Shown: in pieces, positions 62,552-63,222 of the stretch
Position numbering within the stretch: position 1 is the first letter of the stretch
Layout of the letters: each line of letters starts with the position of its first letter
Assembly: GCA_008000375.1 (NCBI GenBank)
Contig: SMOI01000111.1
Coordinates: 37,637-100,858 of the forward strand
Reading direction: 5' to 3'
Length of the DNA: 63,222 nucleotides
Source of the DNA: Poteriospumella lacustris
Taxonomy: Eukaryota; Sar; Chrysophyceae; Chromulinales; Dinobryaceae
Program-made: the position numbers and the translations under genes
Notes under the pieces: generated by a model
The model's database searches: none
Told to the model about the DNA's origin: nothing
The model's input: the letters and a program-made list of their open reading frames with translations, nothing else

Positions 62552-63222
62552 AGCGGGAATTTCACTGCTCCGGTGTAGCTTTAGCGAAGTTCTCTTGGAA
62601 GTGGATTTGAACAACGATTACGACCAAGAAAGTTGCGGTCCCCACAGTCCTCGAAAGCCTGCACCAAACGAAAAAATATGAAGTATTGACTTGTTCTTCT
62701 TCGGTCCAGCAGAGCCGTCACTGAAAAATGAAACGAACCATCTATGTAATGTACGAAATATCATCTCATATACAAGATGTAGAAAGTCATTAATACAAAG
62801 GTATGTACTTTGTAAAACCGCTCACGTTGTCAATCAAACCGCCAACCAAAGCGGAACAAATTTTCGACATTTGGTTGATCGATGCTAACAGCCGCAAGGA
62901 CCAAGATAATCTTCTGCAAGAGAAATCCGTATTGTCACTATTCTTAGTGCTATACCCCGCGATTTGTACTTGGGATATTATTCAAGATAAAATCCGCAAT
63001 AAAAGTCATTCGATCATCTTCTGCCTTTCACAACATCCTCCAACCGACGAACTCAAAAAATACCAAGCCGAATGTTCAAGTGCCGTTGCCTTTGGTGGTT
63101 CTGTCTAATCGGCTATTTAACAATTTTCATAAGTGGGCTTGAACTGCCAGGAAAGTTTATTGTTGCTGAGAGTGATTATGATTACATTCGACACGGTAAA
63201 GTTAATGGGCGCCGTCTTGATG
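62552..63222. other. window end, mostly unassigned
   Basis: The first part is the promoter of the Cys-repeat gene. The rest is AT-rich. One open frame (next entry) might be part of a gene that continues beyond the window. Confidence 0.4.
62803..63108 (+). CDS. uncertain open frame, 101 residues
   Basis: An ATG-initiated plus-strand frame with plausible amino acid composition (IFDIWLIDANSRKD, SVLSLFLVLYPAICTWDII). The ATG overlaps a donor-like AAAGGTATGT, so it may instead be an intron-plus-exon of an unseen gene. No family recognised. Confidence 0.25.
   Translation: MYFVKPLTLSIKPPTKAEQIFDIWLIDANSRKDQDNLLQEKSVLSLFLVLYPAICTWDIIQDKIRNKSHSIIFCLSQHPPTDELKKYQAECSSAVAFGGSV

Noticed and set aside
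1-63222. Bacterial-style features (operons, ribosome-binding sites, CRISPR, insertion sequences)
   Set aside because: The window is intron-containing eukaryotic DNA; no transposase, reverse transcriptase or regularly spaced repeat array was seen.

Overview
This is eukaryotic nuclear DNA from a microbial eukaryote. The genes are split by short GT-AG introns of about 56-108 nt, and gene density is high, with 22 well-supported genes in 63 kb on both strands. CFAP20 and a PLK4-like kinase point to a lineage that builds centrioles and flagella. A DUF6818-like protein, a Cys-rich repeat secreted protein and RVxF/LWY-motif proteins look stramenopile-like to me, but that placement rests on memory and is not proven. 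ATG starts and reconstructed splice junctions were chosen because they keep frame and restore conserved protein motifs.

Left part (1-24,000): CFAP20 (-), a DUF6818-like nuclear protein (+), a PIN/PILS-type transporter (-), an inverted fragment of the next gene, a tyrosine/dual-specificity phosphatase (-), a PLK4-like kinase (-) divergent from condensin subunit 1 (+), a MATH-like hypothetical (+), and two head-to-head 6-phosphofructo-2-kinase/fructose-2,6-bisphosphatase (PFKFB) genes.

Middle (24,000-44,280): a BAH-domain protein, two convergent ribosomal protein S6 genes that form a >1-kb inverted repeat identical through introns and proximal promoter, a 2.7-kb gene-poor stretch with a ~400-bp very GC-rich island beside a short CCCTAA tract, a third PFKFB with a membrane anchor, a TTC9-like TPR protein, a lysine-methyltransferase-like protein and a 2109-residue soluble-type adenylyl cyclase.

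Right part (44,280-63,222): a ~4.1-kb adenine-depleted non-coding stretch after the cyclase stop, a TMEM267 homologue, a 1283-residue TPR protein, an alpha/beta hydrolase, a coiled-coil membrane protein, two divergent paralogous small proteins with an RVxF motif, and a small secreted Cys-repeat protein.

The most notable points are: the three clustered PFKFB paralogues, which appear to have divided kinase and phosphatase competence; two inverted duplications (RPS6 and the phosphatase 3' end); a recurrent GTAAATA(G) motif downstream of at least ten genes; and the strand-skewed 4.1-kb region. I see no tRNA, rRNA, CRISPR array or intact transposon.
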